A stretch of DNA of 64,000 nucleotides from Nageia nagi (taxonomy: Eukaryota; Pinophyta), in contig JBITNC010000001.1 in assembly GCA_050084985.1 (NCBI GenBank), positions 177,878,001 through 177,942,000 on the forward strand. Direction: 5' to 3'. The notes beneath the pieces were generated by a model, which saw nothing but the letters and a program-made list of their open reading frames with translations, had not been told where the DNA came from and ran no database searches. Shown in pieces: positions 50,143 through 62,970 of this stretch (position 1 is the stretch's first letter; the number at the start of each line of letters is the position of its first letter). Both the position numbers and the translations under genes were made by a program.

Positions 50143-51013
50143 TTACTCTTTCCTGCAAACGCGAGCATTTTTCCATATTCTACCCTTTCTGCAGAAATAA
50201 CCTCTGTCTGGAGCACAGTGGCTATCCTCTCTGCACTTGCACAACTTCTCCAACGCACACCCCTTTTTCAAAACCTCTATCTTCTTCCCTCCAATCCCAA
50301 GAACTCCATCAGTCCAGTCGTTTGAGAACACCCCCTCTGGATCGAACCTACTCTTCACCATCAAAAACTTCTGCAAATCCACACTTCTGTTTGCCAATCC
50401 TTCAAACAAGTGCCCCCCAGACTTACCCCAGTGAAGACCAGACTCGTATTTCTCCACCAGCAACTGCTCAACCTCCTGGAAGACATCCATATTCCACTTA
50501 GGAAAATAGGCCTCCTTCGGGCGATTATACACAATCTCAAACGTCACCATATCTTCCTTATATCCCAAATACGCCTCAGACTTCTTGATAGTTCTCATGA
50601 TGATCCCAGAACCTTCGAATGCGCAGAGGGCCTTGGGATAGACTTCACGAATCTTCTTCATGTCCTTAATGGCTTCCGATGCTCTTGAGAGAGGAACCCT
50701 GATTTCTATATCGTACCTTATTCGAGGCTTAGTTCGACGATCCCACGAACAGATCGACTGGTTTTTGTCAAGTATTTCCGAGGGCGTACAGGAAGAGACA
50801 TTGTCCTTGTCTAGATCATAAACTTGGCATCCTCCCGAGGACTGCATAAGATGGTTGAATCCCACAACGGGATAACCCGTGAAATTCTTGCCATCATTCA
50901 GAAATCCCCCTCCTCTGGGAACCCTATTGTTCATCGACTCCCCACTATCCTCGCACAATCTCTCTGCATCCTCATTGGCTTCAATGGTTTCAACTGCACT
51001 CCATAAAATTGTT

Positions 51014-51051
<38 letters not shown>

Positions 51052-52172
51052 CTCAGAAAAGCAAAGGGAAAGTTTTTTTTAAGACCAACATAATCTATAG
51101 GCCGTGGCTTTCTAGCAATGTGTGCCAGCAGCAATGTATGTCTTCAGATGAAAGGGAATTGAACATGGAACCTGTACTCTAGCATGGTCACCAATTCCAC
51201 CAATAAACTAAACATTCAGGAAAAAAAAATTCAGAAAAAATTGTTCATTCCAAGCCTGTGAAACTTACCCTTTTTTGCATTCTCCTCTGCTTTGATCACT
51301 GTGGTGGCCTGGTACCCACTAACCACACCTTCACCAGGAGTATCAGCCGATACCCTTTCGATCTGCCCAGTGAATGCCTTTCCATGCTCAACATACCAAT
51401 AAACGTTGGCAAACTCGAATTTCCTTAAGAAATTCTCCAACCGATCCTCCAAACCATTATCATCCTCCAACTTCAAACTAACCTTGCGTTTGAACATGGG
51501 CTGTAGAGCCAATGTGATCTGCGAGATTGCTCCCAACGTCCCCAAAGAAAATCTCGCGGCCTTCAAATCCTCATCGGATTCCTTCAAGTCAATAACTTTG
51601 GCATACCCTTCAGAAGCCGAGGCAGGGACTACTATTCTCATTCCAACCACATATTCATTGATGGCGGATCCCTTTCCCATTAGACCACTGCCATGGGCTC
51701 CAGTACTGATGGCTCCTGCAACCGAAACTCCATCCCATGAAGTTGAAGCCGGGAATGCCAAATCGAACTTCGCGGCCTCATCTAGCATGTCTCGTAGAAT
51801 AACGCCTGCGTCTACAGTAATGGTTTTTGCCTCTGTATTAAGGAGTTTGGTGGATGTTAAATCTCGGGTGGAGATTATGATCCCACCTTCTCCCACGCAG
51901 GCAAGCCTGGTACTGCTGTGAGCCCAGGCGCTTATGACATTCACTTTTTGCTTGTTCTTCACGGCCTGGGCGACTATGGAAACGAGCTCGTTCTCATTTT
52001 TGGGATAAAAAGATCTGGCAGCAGTGCATGGGGTATTATCCTCCCAAAGGCCTTGGTAGTTGTAAACTGAACAAGAGTCTGTGCATTGTATTGTTGGAGG
52101 AGGAATGGTGCAGGAGAGAACTCCTGCAGCAAAAAGAATGGTGGATAGGAGGAGTATGGTGATGCCCAACAT
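50143..52172 (-). CDS. L-gulonolactone oxidase-like FAD protein, copy 2
   Basis: Exons 52172-51269 and 50993-50143 (phase-1 intron in the same place as copy 1) give 584 aa. Same family and presumed reaction as copy 1, to which it is roughly three-quarters identical by eye. Residues 1-20 form a signal peptide, followed by the Cys-containing N-terminal motif. The probable flavin-linking His85 is in AWAHSSTR. STGAHGSGLMGKGSA is at 157-171, HWGK at 489-492, and the C-terminus has the same Cys pattern (KLCKCREDSHCAP). Sequons in NFTG, NVSS, NQS and NRS fit secretion. Start 52172 is chosen because a TATA box lies 40-46 bases upstream; the frame upstream has no ATG and would include the TATA box. 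It converges on copy 1. Both copies look intact and constrained. Confidence 0.92.
51019..51046. repeat. (TA)14 microsatellite in intron of gene 2
   Basis: A perfect TA run of 28 bases, about 25 bases from the splice acceptor. Confidence 0.95.
51145..51205 (-). repeat. tRNA-like (SINE-type) module in intron of gene 2
   Basis: The minus strand reads TTGGTGGAATTGGT, GACCATGCT and TACAGGTTCCATGTTCAATT, aligning with 22152-22210. The B-box-like TGTTCAATTCC (51165-51155) is closer to consensus than in copy 1. The A-box region has lost about seven bases. Confidence 0.45.
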
Positions 52173-52400
52173 TGTGGATTTTGTGTGAGTCAGGTCAGGA
52201 AGGAGGGCGAGATTTATAGCGTAATAGATCTGATGATAGGGCTGATTTGTAGGAAACGGAAAATCGAAGGTCGCCGTTGAAGGACGTAGATTGTTATAAT
52301 TAGGGTTTTCAACGCTCCAATTTTCCAGCACTGTGATTCTCAGGAGGTGGTGCCGGACATGAAGGATTCGTTACCTCTTGTGTTTAAATTTGAGGTTCTT
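52173..52400 (-). promoter_or_regulatory. Upstream region of gene 2
   Basis: The minus strand has TATAAAT at 52218-52212, 40 to 46 bases before the ATG, so the predicted leader is only about 15 bases. No obvious sequence similarity to the promoter of copy 1 was seen beyond the TATA box. Confidence 0.5.
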
Positions 52401-54320
52401 ATGGACGTATTTCACGATTTTAACCGTAAAATACAGCCAATTATAAATTTTAGACGTAATTTTAGATGGTCATACATATCCCTCCCCGTGTTCAAATTTA
52501 TCAGTCAAATTTTATTTTTAATTTTGTATCTTTTATATATATATATAGAAATGTTATACTAAATTTGAATGTTTCTGAATTTTTTATTATAAATAAAAAA
52601 AATTATGATAAAAGGTGGATGTTTCTAAATTTATGTTCTTTCTATTAATAAAAAATTGTATCCTTGATTGGTAATGGCCTATTTCATAATTGTGCCTTAA
52701 TTTTTCTATTATTTCATCATTGGTATTAAGATTCATTAATGATCTCTATTTTGTTTTCTTTTTTTTTTTAACAAGTTTTGAGGCATTCTACTCAGTGTTG
52801 CTCAACTTCCAGAGGAGGTTTTAACTTGTTTCCTATTGATCATTTGAAGAAGTATTTTCATTGAAACTTCTTATTTTCTTTTGAAGGAGTGATTAATTCT
52901 GTAATGAAGTGTATCTTAACTTATTTTTTTGTTACATATTATTGTTCTTGTCTAGCAAACTCTATAATTCATGTCTTCTTAATAGATTTCTATGTATAAT
53001 TTTGTGACAAGCAAAAAGAAATCTATCTTCTATCATTTTTTTTATTTGAAAGTAGATCATAGTAAGTAAACTCAAATGGTATGATTCAGTCTTTGTTGGT
53101 TTGTTTTAAAGACTAAAGTTACCACATTGCTCTACATATTACTATGAACATGTCAAGTATCTTATTTTTGTTCATTTTTCTATGTTACCATTGTAATACT
53201 ATTCTAAGAACATGATTCTCAATATAAACATTGGATACTTTGTGTCATTAGTAGGGCTTGAATCATCAATGGTGGATTGGAACAAGGTTTATGAAATTTT
53301 GTAAGATGTTAAAAAGAGAAGAGTTTATAAAATTTGAGATTCTTTTGCTTCAAACTTTCATGTATTTATATAATAATATATTTTTATTTGTAATATATAA
53401 ATAAATTAATTTTCAAGATTCATTAATTGGATTCTTGTTGTTATGTTTCTAGGTCAATGGAGTGCAAAGAATCACAAGAAGAGAAGATGTAATGGTAGTT
53501 GCACATCTAAGACCCAAGCACTTTCATTGAGGAATTGGATCTCAAATACATAATATAATTTCAATTTTCTTATTTCATTTGTAGCTTTGTATTAAAAAAT
53601 GTTATTCTCTTGTTTATTATTAGGGTCAACTTGTTTCTCCTTTAGCTTTATTCTTTTTCAAATATGCAATGAATGATTTCGTTTGCAAATAATCACCTAT
53701 TTAATGAAAAATTTAAATACATTTATCCACATATTTGATTGTACTTATATTTATTGCATAATCATTATGTGATGAAAATGATCTTATAAAATATGTATGG
53801 GCGTGTTTTTAATATTTTTAATTTATTGCAATTTTTGAAATGAATGATAATTTATTTAGATAAATTGACCATCTAAAAAAATTAATAATATCAAGTTAAA
53901 TATATCAAATTCTTTTCAAGCTTGTTATTTTTCATTTTAGCTTATCTTACTAATAATTATCAAGAATTTTTTTTATAAATCTAATAATTTGATGATAACA
54001 AATTATATATCATATAAACTATTAGTATGAAAAATAATTAACCATAAAATTAGTCAAAAAAATAAATATTTAATATATAAAAAATGAAAACTTAATATTT
54101 AAAGTCAATATTAAATTTAATTTCTTGGAAAAAATTAAAATATTACATTTGAAATTTAAAAAATAAAAATAAAATATCAAATATGACTTGTAAAAATAAA
54201 ATTTAAATGACATTTGAAAGGTAATATAATTGATAAAACATCAAAAAAAAATGATAGGTCGAACTTCAAATTTAGACCCTTACATGTGATAGATTTCTTG
54301 GTGCACTTATATATATATAT
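52400..54320. other. AT-rich intergenic DNA
   Basis: Nothing recognised. Extremely AT-rich from about 53780 to 54270. Confidence 0.45.
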
Positions 54321-54322
54321 AT

Positions 54323-57300
54323 TTGGATGTTAGCTTGTTAAGGATTTGGTATTTTTTTAAAGTGGAAGGATATCTTCCCTTCAAATTTAAAATATACCAT
54401 GGATTTATATTAGGTTTGGACTATACGCCAAAAATGGTTGAAAACTATTAAAATAGGCTCAAATTGGTAATGGGTGCTTGAATTTGGTCGAGTTTGCTCT
54501 TGGTTCATCTAGCTTTTCTAGTTTTTGTTGATTTGAGGTAAATACACCTAGAGTATATAGAATATATGTCGATGATATATCTACGAATTTGTTCATCATA
54601 TCCTTTTTTATAACTATAATAGTATTGATATTAAATAATTTTAGCATGATCATATATGGTATAATAGTTTTCATTATATTTAAGAAAAAATACACCTATT
54701 TTTATACTTTTCTTATTTTTTTGATATATTTAATTTTTATTTTTTATAATTTTTACAAAATATTAAAATTGAGGAGTACAAGGTTAAGGTTAGCTAATAA
54801 GATAATTAACAAAGAATTATATAATTCAATTCAAACTTTATTAAGGAATTCAAAAAAGTGATGATGATTACATCCATAATAATGCTTATTAAATTGATGT
54901 ACATATCTCTAAACAATCTTATCATGGAGATACAAAAAATGATAACCTAGAAATCCAAAATCTACAAGTTGATAATGAAAAAGATAAAAATCAACAAATT
55001 CAATTCTATAATTGTCATAAGGAAAGTTAAAATTAAGATAAAATCATATAATAAGAACCAAGTTAGAATTTCCTTTGCATGTCTTGTTAATAGAATAAAG
55101 AAGAGAAAAATTGATGCATTATATCTTAACCAATGAGGAATTTGTCCAAAAATTTCTCATAAACCTAATGTCCAACTTGTTGTCATTGACTTATATTATG
55201 ATTATGGAGTCCTGAAACCTCCTCCTTCATATCATTATTCCTTTAGAAAACTACATCATGAAGATGATATGATACACTAAAATCCATTGAAACCCAATAT
55301 TTCTTAACTCTTTCAAGCATCCTACAACCATTCCATTATTATCATAGGTCTCTTGTTTGTATGTTAGCTTGTTAAGCATTTGGTATTTTTTTTAGAGAGG
55401 AAAGATATCTTCCCGTCAAATTCAAAATATACCATGGATTTATATCAGGTTTGGATTGTATACAAAAATGGCTAAAAACTATTGAAATAGGCTTAGATTG
55501 GTAATGGGTGCTTGAATTTGGCTGAGTTTTCCCTTGGTTCATCTAGCTTGTTTGGTTTTGGTTGATTTGAGGTATATATTCCTAAAGTATATAGAATATA
55601 TGTTTATGATATATCTACAAATTTGGTCATCTCATCCTTTTTTATAACCATAATAGCATTGATGATAAATAATTTTAGCATGATCATATATGGTATAACA
55701 TTTTTCATTATATTTAAGAAAAAATACAAAAAATAAGAACCAATACACCTAATTTTTATACTTTTCTTATTTTTTTTATATATATAATTTTTATTTTTTC
55801 ATAACTTTTGCAAAAATATTAAAATTGAGGAGTACAAGGGTAAGGTTAGATAATAAGATAATTAACCAAGAATTATAGAATTCAATTCAAACTTTATTAA
55901 GGAATTCAAAAAATTGATGATGATTACATCCATGATGATGCTTATTAAATTGATGTACATATCTCTATACAATCTTATCATGGAGATACAAAAAATGATA
56001 ACCTAGAAATCCAAAATCTACAAGTTTGTAATGAAAAAGATTAAAATCAACAAATTTAATTCTATAATAGTCATAAGGAAAGTTAAAATTAAGATAAAAT
56101 CATATAATAAGAACCAAGTAAGTCAGAATTTCCTTTACATGTCTTGCTAATGGAATAAACAAGAGAACAATGGATGCATGATATCTCAACCAGTGAGGAA
56201 TTTGTCCAAAACTTTCTGATAAACCTAATGCTCAACTTGTTGTCATTGACCTATATTATGATTGTGGAGTCTTGAAACCTCCTCCTTAATATCATTGTTC
56301 CCTTAGAAAACTACATCATGAAGATGATATGATACTCACATTAAAATCCATTGAAACCCAATATTTCTTAACTCTTCCAAGCATCCTATAACCATTCCAA
56401 CATTATCATAGGTCTCCATGAAGATTATTTGGATGTTAGCTTATTAAGGATTTGATGTGCTTTTTAGAGAGGAAGGATATCTTCTTATCAAATTCAAAAT
56501 ATACAATGGATTTATATTAGGTTTGGATTGTATACAAAAATGGCTAAAAATTGTTGAAACAGGCTCAGATTGGTAATGGGTGCTTGAATCTGGTTGAGTT
56601 TTCCCTTAGTTCATCTAGCTTATTTGGTTTTTTATTTATTTGAGGTATATATTACTAGAGTATATAGAATATACGTCTATGATATATCCATGAATTTGGT
56701 CATCTCATTCTTTTTTATAACCATAATAGCATTAATATTAAATAATTTTAGCATGATCATATATGGTATAATAATTTTCATTATATTTAAGAAAAAATAC
56801 AAGAAAGGAGAACCGATACACCTAATTTTTATTTTTTTCTTATTTTTTTGATATATTTAATTTTTATTTTTTTATTATTTTTACAAAAATATTAAAATTG
56901 AGGAGTACAAGGTTAAGGCTAGCTAATAAGATAATTAACCAAGAATTATATAATTCAATTCAAACTTTATTAAGGAATTAAAAAAAGTGATGATGATTAT
57001 ATCCATAATGATGCTTATTAAATTGATGTACATATCTCTAGATAATCTTATCATGGATATACAAAAATGATAACCTAGAAATCCAAAATCTACAAGATGA
57101 GAATGAAAAGGATAAAAATCATCAAATTCAATTCTATAATATTCATAAGGAAAGTTAAAATTAAGATAAAATCATATAATAAGAACCAATTAAGTTATAA
57201 TTTCCTTTGCATGTCTTGCTAATAGAACAAAGAAGAGAAAAATTGATGCATTATATCTTAACCAATGATGAATTTATCCAAAACTTTCTCATAAACCTAA

Positions 57301-57490
57301 TGTCTAACTTGTTTTCATTGACCTGTATTATGCTTATGGAGTCCTAAAAACTCCTCATTCATATCATTGTTCCCTTAGAAAACCACATCATGAATATGAT
57401 ATGATACTCACACTAAAATCCATTGAAAATCAATATTTCTTAACTCTTACAAGCATTCTACAACCATTCCAACATTGTCATAGGTCTACA
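54323..57490 (+). repeat. Three tandem copies of a roughly 1.05-kb unit
   Basis: Units start near 54323, 55358 and 56424 with ATGTTAGCTTGTTAAGGATTTG-like text. They then share ATATACCATGGATTTATAT, GGTAATGGGTGCTTGAAT, GGAGTACAAGGTTAAGG, AACCTAGAAATCCAAAATCT and CATTCCA.CATT.TCATAGGTCT. Order and spacing are kept, with small indels. Units carry no intact gene: membrane-like short frames in them come from AT-rich sequence. The part around AACCTAGAAATCCAAAATCT is hydrophilic when translated and could be a decayed retroelement gag segment, which is a guess. Confidence 0.85.
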
Positions 57491-57499
57491 TACTTCATC

Positions 57500-58370
57500 A
57501 AGAATTAGATACAACTTTCCAAATCTTAGAAAAATCTAAATTAGTGATCCTATATTTTATCCAAAATCAAGTCAAACTTCACCAATAGCTTTATCTCACA
57601 GTCCCCAACACTATTTCAACCTTAAAAATTAATAGTTAGTTGAAAAAATATACAAAATACCTTATGAATCCCCACTTACAATTACCTTGGATAATATATC
57701 ATCAAGCTAAAATAAATCCAATCTAGAAGTGTATATTAGAGAATATGAAGAAGAGACAATAAGTGACTTTAATGATGATGTTGATAAGCACATAATAGTG
57801 GATGGTAAATAAGAAAATATGTATGAATAAGAGCATTAAACCATTGATCCACTTAGAGATATATTTAAGCATGATGGATTAACTTCTAGATAAATTATCA
57901 TTCAAGTCCTACAAGTATATAAAAAGATCCAAGATTCACAAGAGCTTCAAAGGAAGAATAATAGAAAATGTTAAGAGAATCAAACTAGTTTTCAAGGAAA
58001 CTAAAATAAATAGAATAGGGTAATATACCAAGTTACAAAAGAAACCAAGTGAAGATTCAGATCAATTAATATTTTAAGTAAAACTTTAGGTACTCAAGGA
58101 AAAATAAGCATCCCAAGAGAAAAATAAGGAATAATCTTGTTAACCAAAAATCTAAGAATAACCTAACTAGGGGGCAAGGAGGAGAGATGCATAATTGATC
58201 TAGGGTTCATGAAAGATAACATGTAGGTAGTTTCAAACCTTTAAAAGCTTCAAATATTTCAAATTTAGTAGTATTTTTAGTTCATTTGGGGTAAGAGAAA
58301 TCTCCATAGGAACTCATAATAGTCATTTCTCTATTGCAATTCACCATGGCATCTACCAATTAGGTATGGA
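57500..58370. other. Decayed sequence after the third repeat unit
   Basis: Long hydrophilic but broken translations on +, possibly the downstream continuation of the repeated source element. No family recognised. Confidence 0.3.
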
Positions 58371-58379
58371 GGCTCTCTC

Positions 58380-59060
58380 AGGAGCAAGACTTGAGAATGA
58401 ATCAAATAATAGCTCTACTTAGGGACGTAAAAGTAGAAAAAATCTATCTCAACATCCCAAATACCATAATCTCATAGGTAGAAGAAAAAGGCATGTTGAA
58501 TATAGTATGGAAAATGAATGGTACAAAACTAAATTTTGATCATATTCCAAAGTGGGTTAATTTATGATGGAAGGTCAAGAACAAGGTGAACATTATTGTT
58601 ATACCAAATGATTTCATCATGTTCAAATTGAGTTTCAAAGAAGTTAGAGATCAAGTTCTAAATAGACCTTAATTCATTGGTAGAAGAGGACTAATCTTGG
58701 AGAATTGATACCAAAGATTTAATTCGGATAAATCTCATATTATTATAGCACCAAAATGGGTGGTTATTCCAAGCCTTCCAATAGAATTCTAGAATTATAG
58801 GGTTTATGAAGGGATTGCAAGTTCTTTTGATAAATTCATTGCAATCAAATCGATTACAAAAGCCTTATGGGAGCTAGAATGTGTATCATGGTGGAATTTG
58901 AAACTAGATTATCCACCAAGATCTTACTCAAATCAAAATTAGGTGAGCATATTCATGAGATACAATACAAAAAGAATATTTATCTATGTCCAATATGCAT
59001 GCAAGTTGGACACATTAGACTTTCATGCCTAGCTAGGGTCTCCATAGAGGGAATAGGTTA
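58380..59060 (+). pseudogene. LINE ORF1 fragment (DUF4283 and zinc knuckle)
   Basis: PNDFIMFKLSFKEVRDQVLN, IGRRGLILEN and APKWVVIPSLPIEF (about 58600-58790) follow the DUF4283 pattern. CPICMQVGHIRLSC (58987-59028) is a CX2CX4HX4C knuckle. It is the same protein type as at 30.7 kb but a different copy. Several stops and a frameshift occur between domain and knuckle. Confidence 0.6.
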
Positions 59061-59950
59061 GAAGGAGTGGAAACTCAAATGGAATAATGAGGTTTTAGGA
59101 AAGGATTATTTGGATAACAATGATGTCAAAAGTAATAATAGATTTCAAGATCAAGAAGTTAAGATAATGAAAGGCTCGAAAGAAATAAACATAGTTTTAG
59201 AATTAGTATATCAATTAGAAGATGTTTTGATGGAGAAGATAGCTATGGATAAGGGAAAATAAACTCAACCAATAGCCCAAGATAATTTAATGGATTCATA
59301 GGATACGTATTCCCTCAAAGAAGATCATAGAATAACAAAAAATGTGGCAAGAAAGATGGATATAGGTAAAGATATATGGTACGTCCAAACAAAGTTGAGG
59401 CTCAAGAAAAGGATACTGTAAAAGAGATTATTGATGAAATATATTCCACATTGATTAGGGTTGGGTGAGGCTTCCTCCTTAAGAAGGAAAATAAATGAAA
59501 TCTCAACCATGGATTGAAGAAAGATATGCTACAATCTTCATAATTGGAAGACTCTAACGTTTGAAACATATATAGATGTAGATAGTAGATTGAATGTAAC
59601 TGGTATCTGGGTTATGGATCATCAAGAATCTCTTTACCATTAGAAACTATATAAAATAAATAGGAAAGGATAAATAGTTTTCAAATCTACCTTTTACAAG
59701 TAGGGTTCCTATATAAAAAATCCTTTCAATTTAATCTTGATAAAAAAAGTCTAAGAACAACCAAACAAATATTTTCAAGAGACTATAAAGGTGCAAACAT
59801 AATGAGAAAATACATAATATTCAAAATTTGAAATAGAAAAATAGTAATTAAGAAAAGTAATACTAGAAAGAAAGAAAAAAATATAATTAAATAAAAAAAA
59901 TTAGTAATTTGAAAGCATCGTAAGATCCTTATGCAAAAGAATTGATGTAA
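59060..59950. other. Decayed sequence, no gene recognised
   Basis: The first few hundred bases may be the tail of the LINE ORF1. The rest shows nothing recognisable. Confidence 0.4.
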
Positions 59951-59954
59951 GAAA

Positions 59955-60700
59955 GTTAATGATAAAGAGAATAAAACATAAGATTTACTAAATATGATGG
60001 AATTTGAGATCTAAAAAGATATATCAAATAATTCCATGAGGAAGTAGTGGATTTTTTATATGATCAAGATCTTATAACTAATATATTTCCAACAAATTTG
60101 AAAGGTGATGCTTTGCAATAGTTCTATAGACTTCTATCAAGAAGTATTACAAGCTACAAGATTCTTCTAAAATAATTTTTGGAACTATATAAGCACAACA
60201 TCAAGCAAGAGACTAAGTTTATAAATTTGTACATGTTGAGACATATTCAACAAACTCATCAATATATAGATAACAAAGTAAGTATTTATCTAGAAGATCC
60301 TAGATAAGATTTTATCCATTCTTTTCTATCATATATATATATATATATATATAAGATAAAATAAATTATCCTTTTATAACCTCATAAAGAAATTACTAGA
60401 AATGAAAGAATAACTTATCATTGTAGGAACTCTTAAATACAAGAAAGTTATTACAATAATAAAAATAATAGTTTTTGAAAGAAAGAATATAGTAAATCAA
60501 GAAAGAAATAACATGATGTGGTGGCTAATGCAAAAAAAAAAAGGTAAACACATTAAACCAACCTTTATAGAAAATCAAGAAGAAAATATACACATTTTTA
60601 GGAAATTATGGATTCTATTTTGAACAATTAAACTGGTAGGAATATCATAAATCTTCCTTCAATAAGATACTATACCTTTCCTAATAGTGTTTGAAAAGGA
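59955..60700 (+). pseudogene. Ty3/gypsy gag fragment
   Basis: Translation reads KYDGI.DPKRYIK-like, then FPTNLKGDALQ.FYRLLSRS and LELYKHNIKQETKF (about 60086-60215). These match capsid blocks xFPxSLxGxALxWFxxLPxxSI and FxxxFxxNI. A stop replaces the Trp of ALQW. A (TA)-rich run at 60331-60353 interrupts it. Confidence 0.5.
60331..60353. repeat. (AT)n microsatellite
   Basis: An uninterrupted AT run of 23 bases. Confidence 0.95.
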
Positions 60701-61064
60701 TATAGGTTTGAGGAGTTTTAGAAATACCATAAAAATACTAGTTACAGTACAAAAAAGTATCACAAGTTGAGATATATACTTTAATATTTGATTGATCATA
60801 AGCCTATTTTATTTTATGAAGAAAAAAGAAGTGATCCAGAGATCAAGTATTTGAGTAAGGATTTTAGTAGAGATCTTCATGATTGGATATTGATGTGTTT
60901 TACTTTGTATCTGGTATTTTATTTTGTGTTTTCTTGAAATTTTGGAATCTATATCATGAAGTTCAAAAAATAATTATGCCTTGTACTCTTTGTTGGGGTT
61001 TAGAAAATGTTTATTGCATGTTTTGTGTACTTTGTCAGGTTTAAGAAATACTTTCCAAGAGCAA

Positions 61065-61320
61065 GAATCTTTCTTGCTAACATCATCTATATGAAGGACT
61101 AATGTTTAGTATAAAATCCCTTGTTTTACACTTTATTAGGGTTTGGAAACCTTGTTGCTGACATCACTATGTAGAAGGTTTGACACCTAGTATAAAAGCC
61201 TTTATCTTGTAATTACCACATTTAGGAGATTTTGGTGCTTACATCATTTATTTAGAGGATTGATGTTTAGTGTTGAAGGAATTATTAGGTGTAAGAGTAT
61301 CTTTGTTGATATCATGCTCA
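61065..61320 (+). repeat. Tandem repeat, about 83-base unit x3
   Basis: Three diverged units share TTGCT.ACATCATCTAT, GAAGGA.TGATGTTTAGTA and TAAAAGCCCTTGT..TA. They lie between the gag fragment and the Copia-type LTR. Confidence 0.55.
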
Positions 61321-61980
61321 AAAAGGGACTAGAAATTCATTATCTAGATTATGGTAATCATGAGAGTGATGTAATCATTGGTGAAGATTGGCATTATTCA
61401 ATTATCCATTATTTGATCTAGCATTGAAATTTAAGGCTCAACATCATTATTTAAGGTTTGAAGATCATTGACCTCCATCTTAAAACTATTATAAATTCTC
61501 ATGCATATTTCTAAGGGAAGTTGAGGAGGTTTGAGATATTATAGAGTCGGTTACAGAAGTTAGTTAGTCATTATAAGTCCAAGCACTATGGTTATGTTTA
61601 TAAGAATCTGAATGCTTCATTATTGATGGGGATTGGTGTCAAATATTTAGATGTTGTTGGTGATAAAAGGTTCATACTAGTTCAATTAATTATTGAAGTG
61701 ATGCATATATGTGTGGAATTAGGATGAGATGTTGAAGATGTTGTTCACTCTTATATCTTTATCATTGTAATATTCCTTTATAAGTAATTGATAAAAGGGT
61801 TTCTAGAACTGGATGTACTACCATATTAGGATGATCCAATATAAATACATATATCAAACTTTTTATGTGTGTATTCATTACTATATATAATGAAGAGAAT
61901 ACAATCCATAAATGGAGAACAAAATCATCAAACTGGGAATAAGAAGAGACTCAAAAGTTTAACCTCTTCTTCTTCAATGG

Positions 61981-62485
61981 TGTTGGAATGTATAATGCAT
62001 TATTGTTAAGGTTTATATTAAATATTCTATATAAATTCACTAATACTTAAAGGTATCATTTGAGAGCTTAAGTATTTAAGTAAATATGATAATATAACTT
62101 GTCCTACAATTCATGTCATGAGCATGCCCCTTGGATAAAAGGATGTGCATGTCATGCTTTTGTACATTGGATGAAAGGATGATCCAAAGAGGGATTTTAG
62201 CCTATAAATAGAAGGCTCCCTCTTCGTGATTACACACCAATTTGTGGATTAAAGTTATGATATAGGATAGAAGTGTAGGAGATGAGATTAGGAGGATTGT
62301 AAGAGAGTTGTATTTGTGATTGAAGTAAAGATCTAGTTAGTAGATGTACTCCTAGTTGAAGGAACCACTTTACATCTTGAGTCACTTTGTGAGATTTTCT
62401 TATGTGTGAGTTTGTTATATGTGAATGAGAGCTTTCATGTGATTTTGGTTGATTAAGAATTATCTTGTTAGTGTTAGTTCCTACA
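61981..62485 (+). repeat. LTR of a Copia-type retrotransposon
   Basis: It starts TGTTGGAATG and ends TTCCTACA (imperfect inverted ends TGTTGGAA and TTCCTACA), 505 bases. A TATA box (TATAAATA, 62203-62210) sits mid-way. Directly after lies a primer-binding site for initiator tRNA-Met. No second LTR and no internal coding region were seen before the window ends. Confidence 0.7.
62203..62210 (+). promoter_or_regulatory. TATA box of the Copia-type LTR
   Basis: TATAAATA, followed by GAAGGCTCCCTCTTCGTGA, a layout typical of LTR promoters. Confidence 0.6.
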
Positions 62486-62488
62486 AAT

Positions 62489-62500
62489 TGGTATCAAAGC
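62489..62500 (+). other. Primer-binding site, initiator tRNA-Met type
   Basis: TGGTATCAAAGC, one mismatch from TGGTATCAGAGC, three bases after the LTR end. Confidence 0.7.
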
Positions 62501-62970
62501 TTGTTGTGGAAGTTTTCTTCAACAACTTTGTGATCTTCATTTCTCCTCCTACTCTTAATTGTTGAGGTAAAACCAAGAGAAGGTATTAATTCTTTTCTCT
62601 TTGATTATTATTTTTCGATTATTTCATAGTGATACTAATATATTTTGTGAAGATGTGTTAGTTCATGCTTAAAATAGTGCAAATTTTTTTCCTAACCTTT
62701 TTTTGGTGCAACTTTCTCATTGTTGAGCTTATTGCTAATTTATTTAAAAAAATGGTGTTAGAATGCATAAATTGAAATTTGTTTCAAATCATTTTTTTGA
62801 GAAATATTATCTTTCCCTAGCTCAAAAATAAACAAATATTGTATGTTATAAATTTTTTATTTTTCCAAATACTATGATATATATTTTCTTAATAAAAAGG
62901 GAATGTTGCATTCCCTTTACAAAATATATACATATATATTATTATTTTTTAAATTCAAATAGAATACTAA
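62501..62970. other. AT-rich remainder of the Copia-type element leader
   Basis: No gag or pol frame recognised. Confidence 0.35.

Larger units (their letters stand above)
50994..51268 (-). other. Intron of gene 2 (275 bases)
   Basis: A GTAAG donor (51268) and TGCAG acceptor (50994). It carries a (TA)14 run at 51019-51046 and a tRNA-like stretch homologous to that in intron 1 of copy 1. It is one third as long as the copy 1 intron. Confidence 0.85.

Noticed and set aside
52173-52331. Upstream in-frame extension of gene 2
   Set aside because: It starts with GTG and would include the TATA box in the coding region.
54589-54861. Hydrophobic 90-codon frame resembling a membrane protein
   Set aside because: Its Ile/Phe richness comes from AT-rich DNA, and the frame is not conserved in the other two copies of the same repeat unit.
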